A DNA stretch of 64,000 bases from Stereocaulon alpinum (GCA_018257865.1 JAEUBA010000047.1:1-64000), one strand, 5' to 3'. Positions 32,863 to 44,400 are shown, counted from the stretch's first letter. The notes: generated by a model from the letters alone, not told the origin. Made by a program: numbers and translations.

Positions 32863-34305
32863 CTAATCAGCAATCACAGCGCCCTTCTTAAGATCCTTCA
32901 CATTCCGATCGACCTGTTTCCTGAAGCTCCGCTGCAACTTCGCCTGGCGCTCATCGTTAGTCTCACCAGGCAAGAGATTCGAGTCCTCCTCGTCATCTTT
33001 CGTTTTGTCTTTCTCCTTCTTTGCAAGCTCCTCCGCAAGCTCCTCCGCAAGTTCCTCCTTAGTCGGCGGCTTCCGGTCCGAGACGAAAACGCCATCAGCG
33101 CCTTGCGTCTCCCCCGATCCCTCCTCCTCTTTCGGGTGAGTCTCTGACAGAGGTTTCTGTGTCTTCCCCTTTTTCAGTCCCTCGTTCGCTTCCTTCCATG
33201 CCTTTTCTTCTTCTTCTGTCTCTGCTTCCTGGCGTGCTACTTCTTCCTTACGGGCTTGTTCTTCTTTGTACTCCTGAATGTATCTATCCCCCTTGACGAC
33301 ATCAGGGACTTCCCGATCAAGGCATTCTCCGCCAAATTCATTGCCGATCAGAGCTCCGAGAAACCACTTTTCGTCGATCCTCTCAGTCGCAAGACCAATG
33401 ATACACTTATGCCCCAGCTCGTTGAAGTGATCCCCCAGCATTCGCGCCATGCTAGCTACATTCGGCGTTCCCAACATCGCAAGCATCATCTCCCGTTCCT
33501 TGCTTTTGTAAAGCCAATGATGAAATTCGCCCATTAGAATAGGCAGATCTGAATTCGCTTTCTGTAGATAGTTAAACTTCGAGTATGCCTGCTCAATGAC
33601 CTCGACCGTCTCCCGTACTTTGATAGTATCGAAGATGACGTAGCGAAGATTGCTGATTGGTCTCCACGAATGGCCTGGGCCGACAAGCTTAGTGGCGAAT
33701 TCGCGCCAGGAATAGAACATGGCATCCGAGACCGTCAGTTTTGGGTCTCTGCCTCTGTGAAGACTTCGGACTATGAGTATACCATGGGGCTCGCCGGTGT
33801 TGCGGATTCCCAGTTGGTAGTCTTCCATGTTTCTATCGTAGGGGTCACGCCGTATGCCGACGTCAAAATAGGTTTCTGTGAGGGGAATCTCGGAGGCTTG
33901 ATTACGGGGCAGATGTGCAACGAATTTCTGAAATGCAGAGCCGCCGCCTTTCCTGTTGACTTCAGGCTGCCCTGGCGGTCCCAGATAGATGGCCAAGTAC
34001 TTGCCGCTGTGGAAGATTGACTCGCCATTAGTGTTGTCGAAAGGCGGTGGGGATCCAGGATCTGGTGACATTCTCGTTTGTATTGACCTCCACCGACTTT
34101 CTCCAGTCTCGAGTACCTTACCCCACAAGTCCGCCCCATGTAAGGGTCCAATGCGTAGCAAAGGCTCATGATTGAAGGCTCGATTAACAGTCCGTAATAA
34201 GAGGAAGAAGATGGCCGCAGCGCAGACACTAGTAACGGCTTTACTATAGCGCTTAGACATTATATAGAAAGGTGGGTATAAGGTTGCTTCGGGAGGGATG
34301 AGCAT
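32863..34305 (-). CDS. Single-pass membrane protein with acidic coiled-coil tail (480 aa)
   Basis: Uninterrupted 1,443-nt frame. Two in-frame Met start it (residues 1 and 16); the second directly precedes a hydrophobic helix at about 22-40 (VTSVCAAAIFFLLLR), so either start gives a type II-like signal anchor. The middle (about 45-330) is a mixed globular region with EFATKLVGPGHSWRPI and GKYLAIYLGPP segments that I cannot assign. From about 345 on it is highly charged: EEQARKEEVARQEAETEEEE, then EELAEELAEELAKKEKDK, encoded by a 12-bp DNA repeat at 33,022-33,058. The tail is probably a coiled coil. No enzyme motif recognised. It is the longest single-exon gene here and looks intact; plus-strand frames over it are shadows. 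Confidence 0.75.
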   Translation of the reverse strand: MLIPPEATLYPPFYIMSKRYSKAVTSVCAAAIFFLLLRTVNRAFNHEPLLRIGPLHGADLWGKVLETGESRWRSIQTRMSPDPGSPPPFDNTNGESIFHSGKYLAIYLGPPGQPEVNRKGGGSAFQKFVAHLPRNQASEIPLTETYFDVGIRRDPYDRNMEDYQLGIRNTGEPHGILIVRSLHRGRDPKLTVSDAMFYSWREFATKLVGPGHSWRPISNLRYVIFDTIKVRETVEVIEQAYSKFNYLQKANSDLPILMGEFHHWLYKSKEREMMLAMLGTPNVASMARMLGDHFNELGHKCIIGLATERIDEKWFLGALIGNEFGGECLDREVPDVVKGDRYIQEYKEEQARKEEVARQEAETEEEEKAWKEANEGLKKGKTQKPLSETHPKEEEGSGETQGADGVFVSDRKPPTKEELAEELAEELAKKEKDKTKDDEEDSNLLPGETNDERQAKLQRSFRKQVDRNVKDLKKGAVIAD

Positions 34306-36453
34306 GGTTCTAGGTCTCAGAGGATTGAGTAACGGCAGGACTTACAAAGGAGTGTATTGGAGATAGCAGAATGCTGCGGCAGTTTTATCTTATTATGCGC
34401 AGGTACAGCGTCTAATTTCGCATCTGCAATATAATTGAAATCATCAGCTGAACCGAAGATTTTCGGCGGTCATTCAAAAAATACGAGCTGCAGGCTCTAC
34501 CTTAGAGTTGGCAGCCAGTATGTCCGGCGACTTAAACCCGACTTCAAAAAGGTATTTAAAGGGGTCTAATGAGTCAAGAAGGAAGGTAGTAAATGAGTAA
34601 ATGAGTAAATAAGCAAAATGCAAGGAGTGTAGAAAAACGCATGCATGAGTGACAGCATGCAAGAAGATAATTGTCAGGATCAGGAGAAGAGACCGATAGG
34701 AACACGCGAGCTTGGCTTCGGGCAAAAGCTAAACGTGTCCCTGCAGGGGTCCATCCTGTTGATCTCTCAGGAGGTGCCAACGCCAAGCTTCCTTAAGGTA
34801 TGTTCAGGCTTCAGCCAGCCCAGTGCAGCCAAGCCAGCCACATTCAGGATTGGCGTCTACCGCTTCGGGCACTCCATGTGCAATATTTGACAGGTGTATT
34901 TGCTGGAAAAGGGCAAGCGCGTGGGAATATGGGATGTAGCACTTGTCATAAATGGCAAAGGAGCGAATCATGACGATCGATGGATGGAAATTGTAAGTGT
35001 AAGCGGGAAATCACGTACTACGTAGATTAGAGACGAAATTCCTTCGGCTCGGTCGGATAAGTTAATATGGTAAAAGGTAAGGTAGTTCTATCGTGGATCC
35101 GCATCCCAAGCCACTTGTTCCTGCGGCGCGAAGTACTTGCTTTCACTCGCAGTAGCGGTATCAGCTACCCGTGTTCCCGGCCAATTGACCGCTAGCTCCC
35201 AGGTAGTTTACCTCTCCTTCGGGTTTGCCCCTCTTACCATTCCTGAACAGCACTCAAAGATCGTCTTTATACGGGACGGGAGATGTTGACAAGAAGGTTC
35301 ATCTTGTCGTTGGCATTTCGCCTGATGTAGCATTGTAGTCGTACCGCTTTTGTCTCACCAGAGCCTATACGGCAAGAGAAGCAATACGAACCGTGGTGGA
35401 GAGAGTTCAGTGTTTGGGTTAGCGAAAACCGAGAACTTCTTGTTCGAGAACAGCACTAGGGGCTAGCCCTCGCCCCGCCGCCCGGGAATCTTCCTTAGGG
35501 GACCTGTTTATGGAGGCGATCATTCTAGCGGGATCTGTGCGAAGGGACCTGTGTAGAGGGCTCCCGTTAGGGGCAGTTTGTTTTGGGGATCCTTTACGGG
35601 AAGATCGCTTCAGTGGGATCTGTCCAGGGGGGATCTGTTTAGGAGAATAATATAACCAGGGTTTGTTTCATCGCCAAGATTTCCAGTCCGCTAGTTTCAG
35701 GGGTGGAGTTTGCGGAAGATGATATTTTTCGTAGCACACTCGGTAGATAAGCTGGCTCTCAGACACGCATGACGCCCATCTTGCTTCGTGACGTCCACGC
35801 TACACCAGTCAGTATAATGTATTAATCAGTCGGATATCGATCTTCACCCGTTTCTGTCAGAAAATGGGGGCCCGCTGTCCCCGGGTGTCTTTGGGCTCCT
35901 GATACGGAGGATTTCAATCCAATCATGAGCCATTCTGCGGATTTTGAGCTCTCTCAGTATCCACTATGGCGACCAATCAACAAATCGCCGTGCGAAACTT
36001 GCTTCTGAGCTACGTTGGTGCTCAACTTCAAGGGGCCTCTACCCTGAACGCAAAACATTTGTCTTCGCCGATGACAAGCTAACGCGCTGTTGCAGTGTTG
36101 GTGTCTCGAATCCATGTTTCAGCCAACGTGGGATCGAAACGTTGTGAGAGAGTCAGCATAACATTTTGGCGTAAGAGAACATGCCATCGGCGAAATATTG
36201 CTCCGTCATCGCCTCTAGCGATCACGGCCGCCTCATACAGGGAAAACTTGCTACAGCTACAAAGGCCCAGAAATACCTCCCACAATGCAGCCCAGATGCG
36301 CAAGCACAGGATCGAAGCGAAGAATTCTGCTCGTCAGCCCAACAAACACGTTGTTTTCACATCTCCTAGCATACACCACGGAAAGCTGTGTCTGGGTTAT
36401 TCCCAGGATAACAGACCAACTAACATTCTTGCCGCAGCTCCTTCCCCTATTGA
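34306..36453. other. Gene-poor region with GGGAYCTGT cluster
   Basis: No supported gene. Short frames at 34,474-34,890 lack motifs. GC-rich at about 35,440-35,660, where five copies of the 9-mer GGGA(T/C)CTGT occur. Confidence 0.4.
35499..35638 (+). repeat. Cluster of five GGGA(T/C)CTGT motifs
   Basis: Copies at 35499-35507, 35530-35538, 35544-35552, 35615-35623 and 35630-35638, all on the plus strand, with spacer lengths of 22, 5, 62 and 6 bp. Could be a protein-binding cluster or the remains of a decayed minisatellite. Confidence 0.6.
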
Positions 36454-37044
36454 GTGAACAATACCACTATCTTCCACTTCCTACGATTGCCTCCCAAGAT
36501 ACCCGAAAAGTCCTACACCTTGGTTCTAGAAGCCCGATTGATCCACGTCAACTACTTTCACAATGACGATCAGCACTTCACATACATGGGACACTCATCT
36601 CTGTGGGAGCCTGCGACAAAGGCAAGAAGCGCGAAAGAGTATTGGAGCTTGCTTGTCTGCGAGCAGCACGATATTAGAACTGCGGACGAGTTATGCTTGG
36701 TGGATATGGCGCAAACGATGCATGTCAGCCGGCAGTGGCAGCTATGTGAACAAGAACGCGAAATTGGGGGCGCGGATCCATGCTGTATTGCTGGCCCGTC
36801 CAATTTGGGATTGTGTGTGAAATATCACCGAGGAATGCACTTGCAGATCCTTTGCACACCTCGACATGTTACAATGAAGCCAACAGAACACTATGAGCAA
36901 CAAACACCTCCTCCGTCAGCCATGCTGCAACTTTTAACAACCCTCAGAGGATATGGGTTCGATCCCGGCAGAATCTACACGAAAGATTCGACTGGTGGAT
37001 GGATGGGACACTGGACACACATGAATACTGGAACAAGGCCTTGA
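36454..37044 (+). pseudogene. F-box-like / 2EXR-type gene remnant
   Basis: The frame near its start reads FHFLRLPPKIPEKSYTLVLE, closely following the fungal F-box-like pattern (FxFLxLPPEIRxxIYxLVL). The family has Arg and Ile where this has Pro and Ser, and no ATG precedes it in frame; the frame begins at a GTG just after a stop. Later parts (CEQHDIRTADELCLV, VSRQWQLCEQE) could be the LLxVSRQxxxE region. F-box-like proteins are adaptors for ubiquitin ligases or of unknown role. I read this as a decayed member, but an unidentified upstream exon could supply the start. Confidence 0.45.
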
Positions 37045-37634
37045 ATGTTCTCCATAGGGAATCTATACCCGCACTGAAATGTATACTACTGGGTCCCAAT
37101 TGCGAGGCCAAATACCCGCCTTAGGACTACGCCAGGTTATGGACCAGCAAAGCAAGGATGGTACGATCGAATCAAACAAGACCCGGATTTTGCTACTCTT
37201 TCATTTTATGAAGCTGGAAGATTTCCCTATCAACTGAATCCTGAATTGAATGCACTTGTACGTGTACACCACTGGAATCGGAGAGTAAAAGTTGCGGCTG
37301 CCTGTGGAGTTTAGAGTGTGTTGATAGAATTGAATTGAGCAGACATACACACACTCGCTGTCTATGCAGCTGGGAATTGTGTTGATCGGTATCCTTTGCT
37401 TCCATTAACGGAAGACCCTGCACGTTGTGCTGCTAGTTCTTATAAGTGAAGGTATATTCGCTTTTGTCTGCTGGAGTATTCACTGAAATCACTTTGTGTA
37501 ACCATAGTGGCTTACACTCTCTCGCTTTATCTCCTTCATAACAACCAGTCCTGCCTTCCATTCGAGTTCAACACATCCGACCCAAAGGCCTCAAGTATCT
37601 GCATAAGTGTCAGATCTATTTGCAAAAGGATAAC

Positions 37635-38525
37635 ATGGCCGCCAAAGCTGACTCCTTCATATCCCAAGCGATCGTCATCGCTAGCTCTCCAGGCCGTGGG
37701 AAAGGCATTTTTGCCGCTCGGAACGTCAGAAAGGGAGACTGCTTGGTCCGTGAAGAGCCCATCATGAGAGGATCAAGCCAGGATAGGGACCTTCTAGCCA
37801 AGCTCACCGCCCAACTTCAAGCGCTATCATCGGACCAGCAGCGCGGCTTTCTCGAGCTTCAATGGCCTCTTCGGCCCCAATTCCCTTTACGTAACAGATT
37901 TTTCGCCAATGCTTTCGACATAGGCAACGAGCCAGACATGACTCTGGAGGGTGCAGTATTCTTATACGCAGCTCAGTTCAATCACTCTTGCATTCCGTCG
38001 GCATACTGGGTCTGGGATTGCCATATAGAACGCTTGACAGTGTATGCGATTGCAGACATTCCGAAAGGAGAAGAAATTTTCATAAATTACACCCCGCTTG
38101 ATTCTACGCCCGAGGAGCGTACGGAGACATTACAGAACGTGTATGGCTTCACTTGCAGCTGTCCCATTTGCTCTAGCGAAGCCTTATCGCAGAAGCGAGA
38201 AGAACGTCGCGTAGCGGCAGACCGTCTACACACACGGTTGGAAGCTCTAGGATTTGAGGAGGGTAGGAGAGATAAGAACTGGATCAAGGCTCCGCCCGGC
38301 TCCGAAAATGACCCACTGCCAACGATCCTCAGACTGATCGAAGTATACGAGCACGCAGGGTTCCCTACACTAGCTTTAGCAACGCTATATGGCCAAGCAT
38401 CATCGTGCTACTTCTGGCGCGGTCAGTCGCATGAAGAGAGAAAGTACAAGGCAAAGCAACATGCAGTGACGACTTGCTGCATTGGTAGAGAAGCGGCGGA
38501 GCGGATTATTAAGGTGGTTGAATAG
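37635..38525 (+). CDS. SET-domain protein (putative lysine methyltransferase, 296 aa)
   Basis: Intact single exon. The ATG at 37635 gives MAAKADSF; an upstream TTG in frame is not needed. The SET fold is clear: GRGKGIFAARNVRKGD (about 19-34), FNHSCIPSAYW (115-125, cofactor-binding NHSC), and GEEIFINYTPLD (145-156, catalytic-type Tyr). The post-SET Cys cluster follows (YGFTCSCPICSS, 170-181). There is no MYND finger between the halves, so it resembles the short fungal SET proteins (SMYD/SET5-like without MYND). These methylate lysines on histones or other proteins using S-adenosylmethionine; the substrate here is unknown. The C-terminal 100 residues are helical (LIEVYEHAGFPTLALATLYG), like the TPR-like tails of SMYD proteins. 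Confidence 0.9.
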   Translation: MAAKADSFISQAIVIASSPGRGKGIFAARNVRKGDCLVREEPIMRGSSQDRDLLAKLTAQLQALSSDQQRGFLELQWPLRPQFPLRNRFFANAFDIGNEPDMTLEGAVFLYAAQFNHSCIPSAYWVWDCHIERLTVYAIADIPKGEEIFINYTPLDSTPEERTETLQNVYGFTCSCPICSSEALSQKREERRVAADRLHTRLEALGFEEGRRDKNWIKAPPGSENDPLPTILRLIEVYEHAGFPTLALATLYGQASSCYFWRGQSHEERKYKAKQHAVTTCCIGREAAERIIKVVE

Positions 38526-38564
38526 CTGGCGAGTTGGCTCGGGCAGTCTCCATGGCATCTACCT

Positions 38565-39020
38565 CTAAAATCCACAACTGTCATTATATCTGCCGGACTT
38601 TGGCCACCAGCGAAGGACTAATTGGCTCTTCCAAGCTTCGGTTAGGTAGCGAATCATATGAACAGCGGTCCCTAAAACCCTCCAAGCTCTGAACGTACTA
38701 ACATCCAAATGAAGACCTTGTCGAACACGATGGTTCGATATCGCTGCGACAAAGGCGCCTTGCACTTCATCTCGGTCGAGGTCACAATTCTCAATGACGC
38801 TACTGTGCATAACAATGCTTGCGAGAGACGGAGTTTTTCTCCATAGTTGAAGCGCTAAGTGATATTGTCTTTCTCTGTAAATGATGGTAGGTGGGGTGGT
38901 CAAAGCGGCAGAACGGCAGCTAGGCGCCCGGTATATGATGCGTTTGCCTGCGTAAGTGATGCGAATCCTCAGAGCGGGCATGCGCTTGTGCCGTGATACC
39001 CTGTATTTCCCACGCGGCAT
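38565..39020 (-). CDS. Hypothetical protein (151 aa), uncertain
   Basis: Intact frame with an ATG at 39020, rich in Arg and aromatic residues. No signal peptide, membrane helix or family motif. It lies tail to tail with the SET gene (40 bp) and head to head with a secreted-protein gene. It could be a chance frame or a late remnant; the basic N-terminus (MPRGKYRVSRHKRMPALRIR) is unusual for chance. Confidence 0.3.
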   Translation of the reverse strand: MPRGKYRVSRHKRMPALRIRITYAGKRIIYRAPSCRSAALTTPPTIIYRERQYHLALQLWRKTPSLASIVMHSSVIENCDLDRDEVQGAFVAAISNHRVRQGLHLDVSTFRAWRVLGTAVHMIRYLTEAWKSQLVLRWWPKSGRYNDSCGF

Positions 39021-39276
39021 GTTTGCGATTTGCGAAAACAGATGACGCGCCTTCGATACAGCGTAAAGCTTTCACTCACTCATACAGAACCTTCTCTCAG
39101 AATATCCATTTGCGCGTCTGTTCTCTTCCAAGGCCCTGCATTGAAAGTCTATCACATTGTGACTCGCGGCAAGCACAATGCCAGTCTCTGGTACTGGGTA
39201 CATTACTATCTCTTCCCTCGTCATTAATGCCTGAACCAGCAACAGATCAGAGTACCGTGTTTCCTACAGCCTGTAG

Positions 39277-39894
39277 ATGGACACCATGCTCATCTACACT
39301 CTATACTGGTCTGTGATCTTGGTGCTCTGGATTCCCAGGATATTGAGTGTATCTCTTCCTCTCAACACCACAACACCAGCCATCTCATCACCTCGGACTA
39401 ATCACTTCTGCTATGGTCCCGGAGGCAAACGTACACGTATCAACATGGATGCCTGCCGGCCATTATTCACCTATATGAAAACCCTCACCAACTACGCTCT
39501 AGTGCAAGATTTCCAAGAACACCGAAGACCGCGACTTTCGAACATGGACCCAACCACACCTCCTTACACGTGGTGGGACGAAGGGACACATTGTGCCATA
39601 CGAATCATGGTGGGCGATCCACGTGCCTCGGACAGATTCTCATTCAGGCAAGCCAGGACGCTAGCGACTGAGGTCGTCCAAGACTGCCAGGACTCTGGGG
39701 GATGGGGTGGATTTGCTAACATTGGGAGGGATCACGCGGGTTGGACTGTAAGGGTAATGGGCATTCAAGATGACCCTGAGCCGCCGGTGGCTGGTACAAC
39801 TATCTTCTTTCGTGACGAGGGTGTGGGTAACATGACGGTGATTGAGAGTCTCAATCTGGACTCTGACAGTGGTGATGTGTTCGCTAGTTCGTGA
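39277..39894 (+). CDS. Small secreted four-Cys protein, pair A copy 1 (205 aa)
   Basis: Single exon. The N-terminus (MDTMLIYTLYWSVILVLW) is a signal peptide; two Met (1 and 4) are possible starts. The mature part has Cys at FCYG, DACRPL, HCAIRI and QDCQDSG, the last in a QDCQDSGGWGG motif. The same landmarks occur in the gene 380 bp downstream: TPPYTWWDEGTHC against TPPYIWHDESTFC, and RFSFRQARTLATEVVQDC against KFSFEQARSLATEILQDC. About 40% identity over the mature domain by eye. The C-terminus differs and is longer here, with Asn-Met-Thr (possible N-glycan). Extracellular, likely disulfide-bonded; function unknown, effector-type by size and Cys content. Confidence 0.8.
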   Translation: MDTMLIYTLYWSVILVLWIPRILSVSLPLNTTTPAISSPRTNHFCYGPGGKRTRINMDACRPLFTYMKTLTNYALVQDFQEHRRPRLSNMDPTTPPYTWWDEGTHCAIRIMVGDPRASDRFSFRQARTLATEVVQDCQDSGGWGGFANIGRDHAGWTVRVMGIQDDPEPPVAGTTIFFRDEGVGNMTVIESLNLDSDSGDVFASS

Positions 39895-40166
39895 CTTGGT
39901 GGTTCGATTGTGGGCGATGAGAAGATTCGGGCACGGGTCCAGTGCTAGGAGTGCTCTTGCACAAAAATGGTTAGTGTTCTTCGTTAGTTGATGGTGTGAG
40001 ACTTTGTTGGTGATCTTCATTGTGGGGGTCCAGCCTTCGACCAAATAGAGAAGTACAGTCTTGGCCCTGGAACAATTTGAAACATCAATGTCTCTCTGGT
40101 ATATGCTTTCCTATTCGCGAAGGCGGATGATCCCCACTCCCAAACGCCTGATAGCCGCTCCACAGC

Positions 40167-40175
40167 TATATAAAG
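40167..40175 (+). promoter_or_regulatory. TATA box of secreted-protein gene A2
   Basis: TATATAAAG lies 99 bp upstream of the ATG at 40274, a normal distance for a fungal promoter with a short leader. Confidence 0.5.
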
Positions 40176-40273
40176 CGCTCGTTGTACATATACTAAGTCC
40201 AATAGCCGTCTATCCCTTCAATTTGCCTCGAGATCGAACGCCACGTGGGGACAAAAGTGACTGATAGGGAAGC

Positions 40274-40870
40274 ATGATACCCCTTACGCTATCATTGTTT
40301 ACATTCTCGCTATGGATCTCAACGGCCATTAGCCAGTCCCTAGCTCCCACCACCACTACCGCAGGAAACCCCAACACCTATTCAACACCAAATGGCATCA
40401 CCTGCTACGAACAAGGCGAAAAGCACGCCCCCATCAAGATCGCAGACTGTCGGAGCTTATTAAACAGTCTGAAATCCATCCCCGGTTACAGACGCGTCCA
40501 ACCGTTCATGGAACGCCGAATGCCCATCCTCCCAACGAAACGACCCGGCACGCCTCCATACATCTGGCACGACGAATCGACATTCTGCACAGTAGAGATC
40601 AGGGTCAACGACACTCGTGTAATCGACAAGTTCTCTTTCGAGCAGGCGAGGAGCCTGGCGACGGAGATTCTGCAGGATTGTGAGTCTAGCGGGGGTTGGG
40701 GCGGAGAGTCTATTATTGGGGAGAAGCAGGAGGGCTGGTATGTTAGGACTGTGGGGATTAAGCTTGATGAGGCGGTTTCTGATGGTGCTGCTATGTTTGG
40801 AGGAATTGATCAAGGCAATGGAACGTTAATGGCCGACTCCGCTGGCGGTATTCAGACTTCGAAGGAATAG
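40274..40870 (+). CDS. Small secreted four-Cys protein, pair A copy 2 (198 aa)
   Basis: Single exon with signal peptide MIPLTLSLFTFSLWISTAIS. After a Thr/Pro-rich linker come Cys at ITCYEQ, IADCRSLL, TFCTVEI and QDCESSG, then GGWGG and WYVRTVGI. This order equals that of the gene at 39,277, so the two are tandem duplicates in the same direction. Possible N-glycan sites include NDT and NGT. A TATA box precedes it. The domain plan (two early Cys, an aromatic W before the third Cys, an LATEI helix, the fourth Cys, GG) is seen in many fungal secreted proteins without known function. Confidence 0.8.
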   Translation: MIPLTLSLFTFSLWISTAISQSLAPTTTTAGNPNTYSTPNGITCYEQGEKHAPIKIADCRSLLNSLKSIPGYRRVQPFMERRMPILPTKRPGTPPYIWHDESTFCTVEIRVNDTRVIDKFSFEQARSLATEILQDCESSGGWGGESIIGEKQEGWYVRTVGIKLDEAVSDGAAMFGGIDQGNGTLMADSAGGIQTSKE

Positions 40871-41408
40871 CCTAGATTTATGGGCAGAGACAAATTATGC
40901 ATCATTAAGCGGAAGTTGGCTTTGACTAGGCACGCCCGTTTATGCAGCTTGAGAGAATGTCCGCGTCGTCTTGCCCGGTACCTGCTGGTGGTTGCTGCCA
41001 TGGGGAAGGCCTTGCCGGCTGCACTCCGCATGCGACAGTGATCTGCACGCTGATGGGGGCGACGGCACAGTGCAGCCAATTGATACCCGGGGATAGTGCA
41101 CCCGGCAAGATGGCTGGGTTTTCAGATTATCATTGGGTGCCATTCGTACTTTCTATGCCGCATTTCACATTGGGTGGAGATTGCGAGCGATACGCCTGCC
41201 TTTCTGGGCCTTGTCCCCCAGCCAAAAGTTGAAGAGCCTCATCACAGTAAGGCTGACGATTCAATAGTTTAGGTATATAGTCAGTAGCATCATCATGTTC
41301 TCTTTCCATGACGTTTCGCGTGGTCCGACTTGCTGTTGGTCCAAGGATCGTGCGAATTGTGTGTAGCTATATAAAGTATCTCGTGCAAAGATAACCAAGT
41401 GATTTGCT
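40871..41408. other. Intergenic
   Basis: A Cys-rich frame at 40,942-41,232 (plus) was considered and not accepted. A TATATAAAG occurs at 41,368-41,376, 33 bp upstream of the CorA-like start. Confidence 0.4.
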
Positions 41409-44400
41409 ATGGAGAAAGGATTTCGCAGTCGTTCAAACTCACCAGGGCAGCAGGATCGCCAAGCGCTACCGTTACAGCCTTCACGTTTTGGATCGAATTT
41501 ACTTTCTCCGGACGATGGCTATGACTATGGAGATTCCGGGCCTTCTCCAGAAGGCTCTGCTTCAAAGGAAAAAGAGGACGCCAAGGAGCAGAACGTGATA
41601 GACTCGTCACACTACGCACACAACCGAACTCCTGCTGGTCCAGAAGCCTTTTCCGAGTTTGACGAGCCCTCTGAAGCCACGAGAAAGATATTCGAGCGTC
41701 CTGGTGGCGGTACGAGAGCAAAACGGCCGGATCAACCAAACTGCATAGATCAACCCCCTATCCATGTCAATGGTCAGCCAAGCTCTCCTGTCGCGACAGG
41801 GCCAGTCTTGCCAAAGTCTCGATGGCGTCGACGCAGAAGTCGGAGCCCTTCCGTTGCCCTGAACACCTTCGACAAATCGAGATTTCGGCATGTGATGTTG
41901 CAATGGGAGAGAGAAGAAGGGGACATCGATGGGACACAAAGATTGATTCTGAGAAGCAAACTTGCTGACGCACATGCCAAGATCGAGTCGCCAAACCATG
42001 TTACATGGCAGTAAGAGTGTGCACCTATCGAAGACGGTGTGTTGAGCTTACGCCTTGTAGACACTCGGAATTTGATCATATGAGACTCGAGAACTTCCAG
42101 GTCAGTGGTCCTCATGTGTCAAACATTGGGAAAAGCATGGCTGAACGCTTGTAGGATATAGTCAACGAGTGGAAGTCTCACGGATTGCAAGACAGCGAGG
42201 CAGGACTCACGAGACGAGTATTGAAAAGAGTGCGGACTGAAGCGCAGCGTCCCTTCGCTGGCGGCAGTTTTCTGACCCCGACTGCTTTCCGTTACGACAT
42301 ACTCGACGACTCTAGGTACAGTGCGGATAAATGTTGCATTTTTTTAAGCTTTCCGTACTTTGCCATTGCGAAGCCACAGGCCAGGAAGTCCTTTGGGAAG
42401 GGCGACCCGCGGCATCCAATGCGTACATTGTTGCAGTCTTATTATCGTTTGAATGATACTAGTGAAAAAGACAAAGAACAGTGTATCCGAATGCTGGACG
42501 GTGAGACCTTGAAGTCATGTATCAATGCTCCAGAAGCAGAGGTTGCACAGTTGTCTTGTGGAGTCAATGGTGAGGTCATTCACGTGCCACAAATGTGGGC
42601 ACTGGTGCTTGGTTCGAGTAAGCTGCTGTTGCTGCTGTGGAGGAGCAACCCGATCTGACACGCACCAGATAAAATGATTACTACCAGCCCCATCAGCGAC
42701 GTAGCTCTCCAAGGGTCGTCAATCAAGATCTTGGACGACGCGCCTCCTCCAGTAACGCCTTCCTGTGTGTTTGTGCGAATATCATTCCTCAACCTTCGTG
42801 GCGCTCTTGAAGAGCTTACATATCCAATGGAACTATGTGCTTCATGGTTTGTAAGTATAAGAGCTACTCTTCAATTGATTCAGCCTCCATGCGGGAACGA
42901 TGTACTGACTTTTAAATAGGGTCTTATGAGAAGGCAGCAGCACATTCGCGATACATTGAGGAAGGGCAGTGACCCGAGAGAGTACAGATTCTATATCGGA
43001 AAGCAAGTGATACAAGATAGGACATGGGCTTCTGTTCAACGCTCAGCCCAATGCGCAGTTCTAAAGGTGTGGATGAAGACGCCTAAGCCTCCAAAACCTA
43101 AAGGCCCGATTCCGAAGCTGTCTGTCCAGGGTGCCGATAGCGACTCCGATACTGGGAGCAAAGTTCTTGAAGGTACAGGTGAAGAGTCAGAATTGGATGA
43201 AGATCCATCGCCGGAAACTGCCGCCAAGTTTGATAGCTTAGACAATGTTCCTATAGTATCGGCATTCCTGGCATGGCGCATTCTGGACGAATTTGGCGAG
43301 CAGGATGACAGCTCTCCCGAAACAAAAACCATGGACTTTTTAAATGCAATTTATCGTGCTCTTCCGGCCACTTGCGAAAGAGATGTAGTGAAGCCATCTG
43401 ATAGCACCCTACGACCTGCAGAGCACGAGGTCGATGTTTCAAAAGAAGCCCGCCCGAAGATCTTGATAGTGGGCAGGACCTTGCTTCAATTCGACGAATT
43501 TATTGGTGGCATTGTAGCTCGAGCAAACAGGCAACTACCCTCCACCGAACAAAAGCTGCGCGAGGAATGTGATAAGCTGTTGAATTTCTTCATCCCGAGA
43601 GACCATGACAGGCAGCTCATACCCATCCAGCTGTATTGGGGAGCTCTGTATGAGCTAGTGGTAAGCGTCCGTCGGATGTTGGAATGTACAGTAGGACTAA
43701 CAAACAATGTTCAGAGCCTACACAAACCCTTGGTTCAGCTGCTCGAGAAAGTTAAAGAAATCAATGTCTGGGCGGAGACTATTCACCTCGGAGTGCATTG
43801 TCGGCGTATGGTGCGGACGTCGGAAGGCAATGGCCTTGAAGAAGATGCCATATCAGAAAGCGCCATACTCTTAGCATCGATGGTGAATGCTCTAGGTGCC
43901 ATATTCAATATGCTCGTGCAGAGTGTTAGAGATGCTAGATTGGGCCGCAAAGGCGGCCAAGGAACTTTGCATTCCTCCAGTAGCTGTGTTAGCTATGGCG
44001 ACGAGGCCTGCACTTTGCTCAGGAAAGCTAGAGACGAGCTGATAACTGAAGCCACCAGTGCGCTTCCTGGTGAGCACATCGGTCCAGTCCTTACACCCGA
44101 GACAATCCTAGTGATGGTGATGGAGAGGCTTGGACGTGGGGTTTTTGGCAGTGGGAGCGTGGATATTGTTGCAATCTATGAGGAATGTTTAGAACATTTG
44201 GTGAGTGACGTATGGTGGAGTCGATAATTTCGAATTGAAGACTGAGATTTGTAATAGGCCCTGACAGTGAAAAGTCGTCCGAGTCGTCGGTTATTGCAAA
44301 CTATCAATACGTTCGAAGAAGAGGTCAAGATTGTCATTGATGTGTTGCTGCAGCAAAAACGAGTCCTTTCAGCGTTGCAGGATTACCTCAATCCTGGCTC

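Noticed and set aside
40942..41232. Cys-rich plus-strand frame that looks like a hydrophobin
   Set aside because: Cys spacing does not fit the C-CC-C-C-CC-C plan, and there is no signal peptide.
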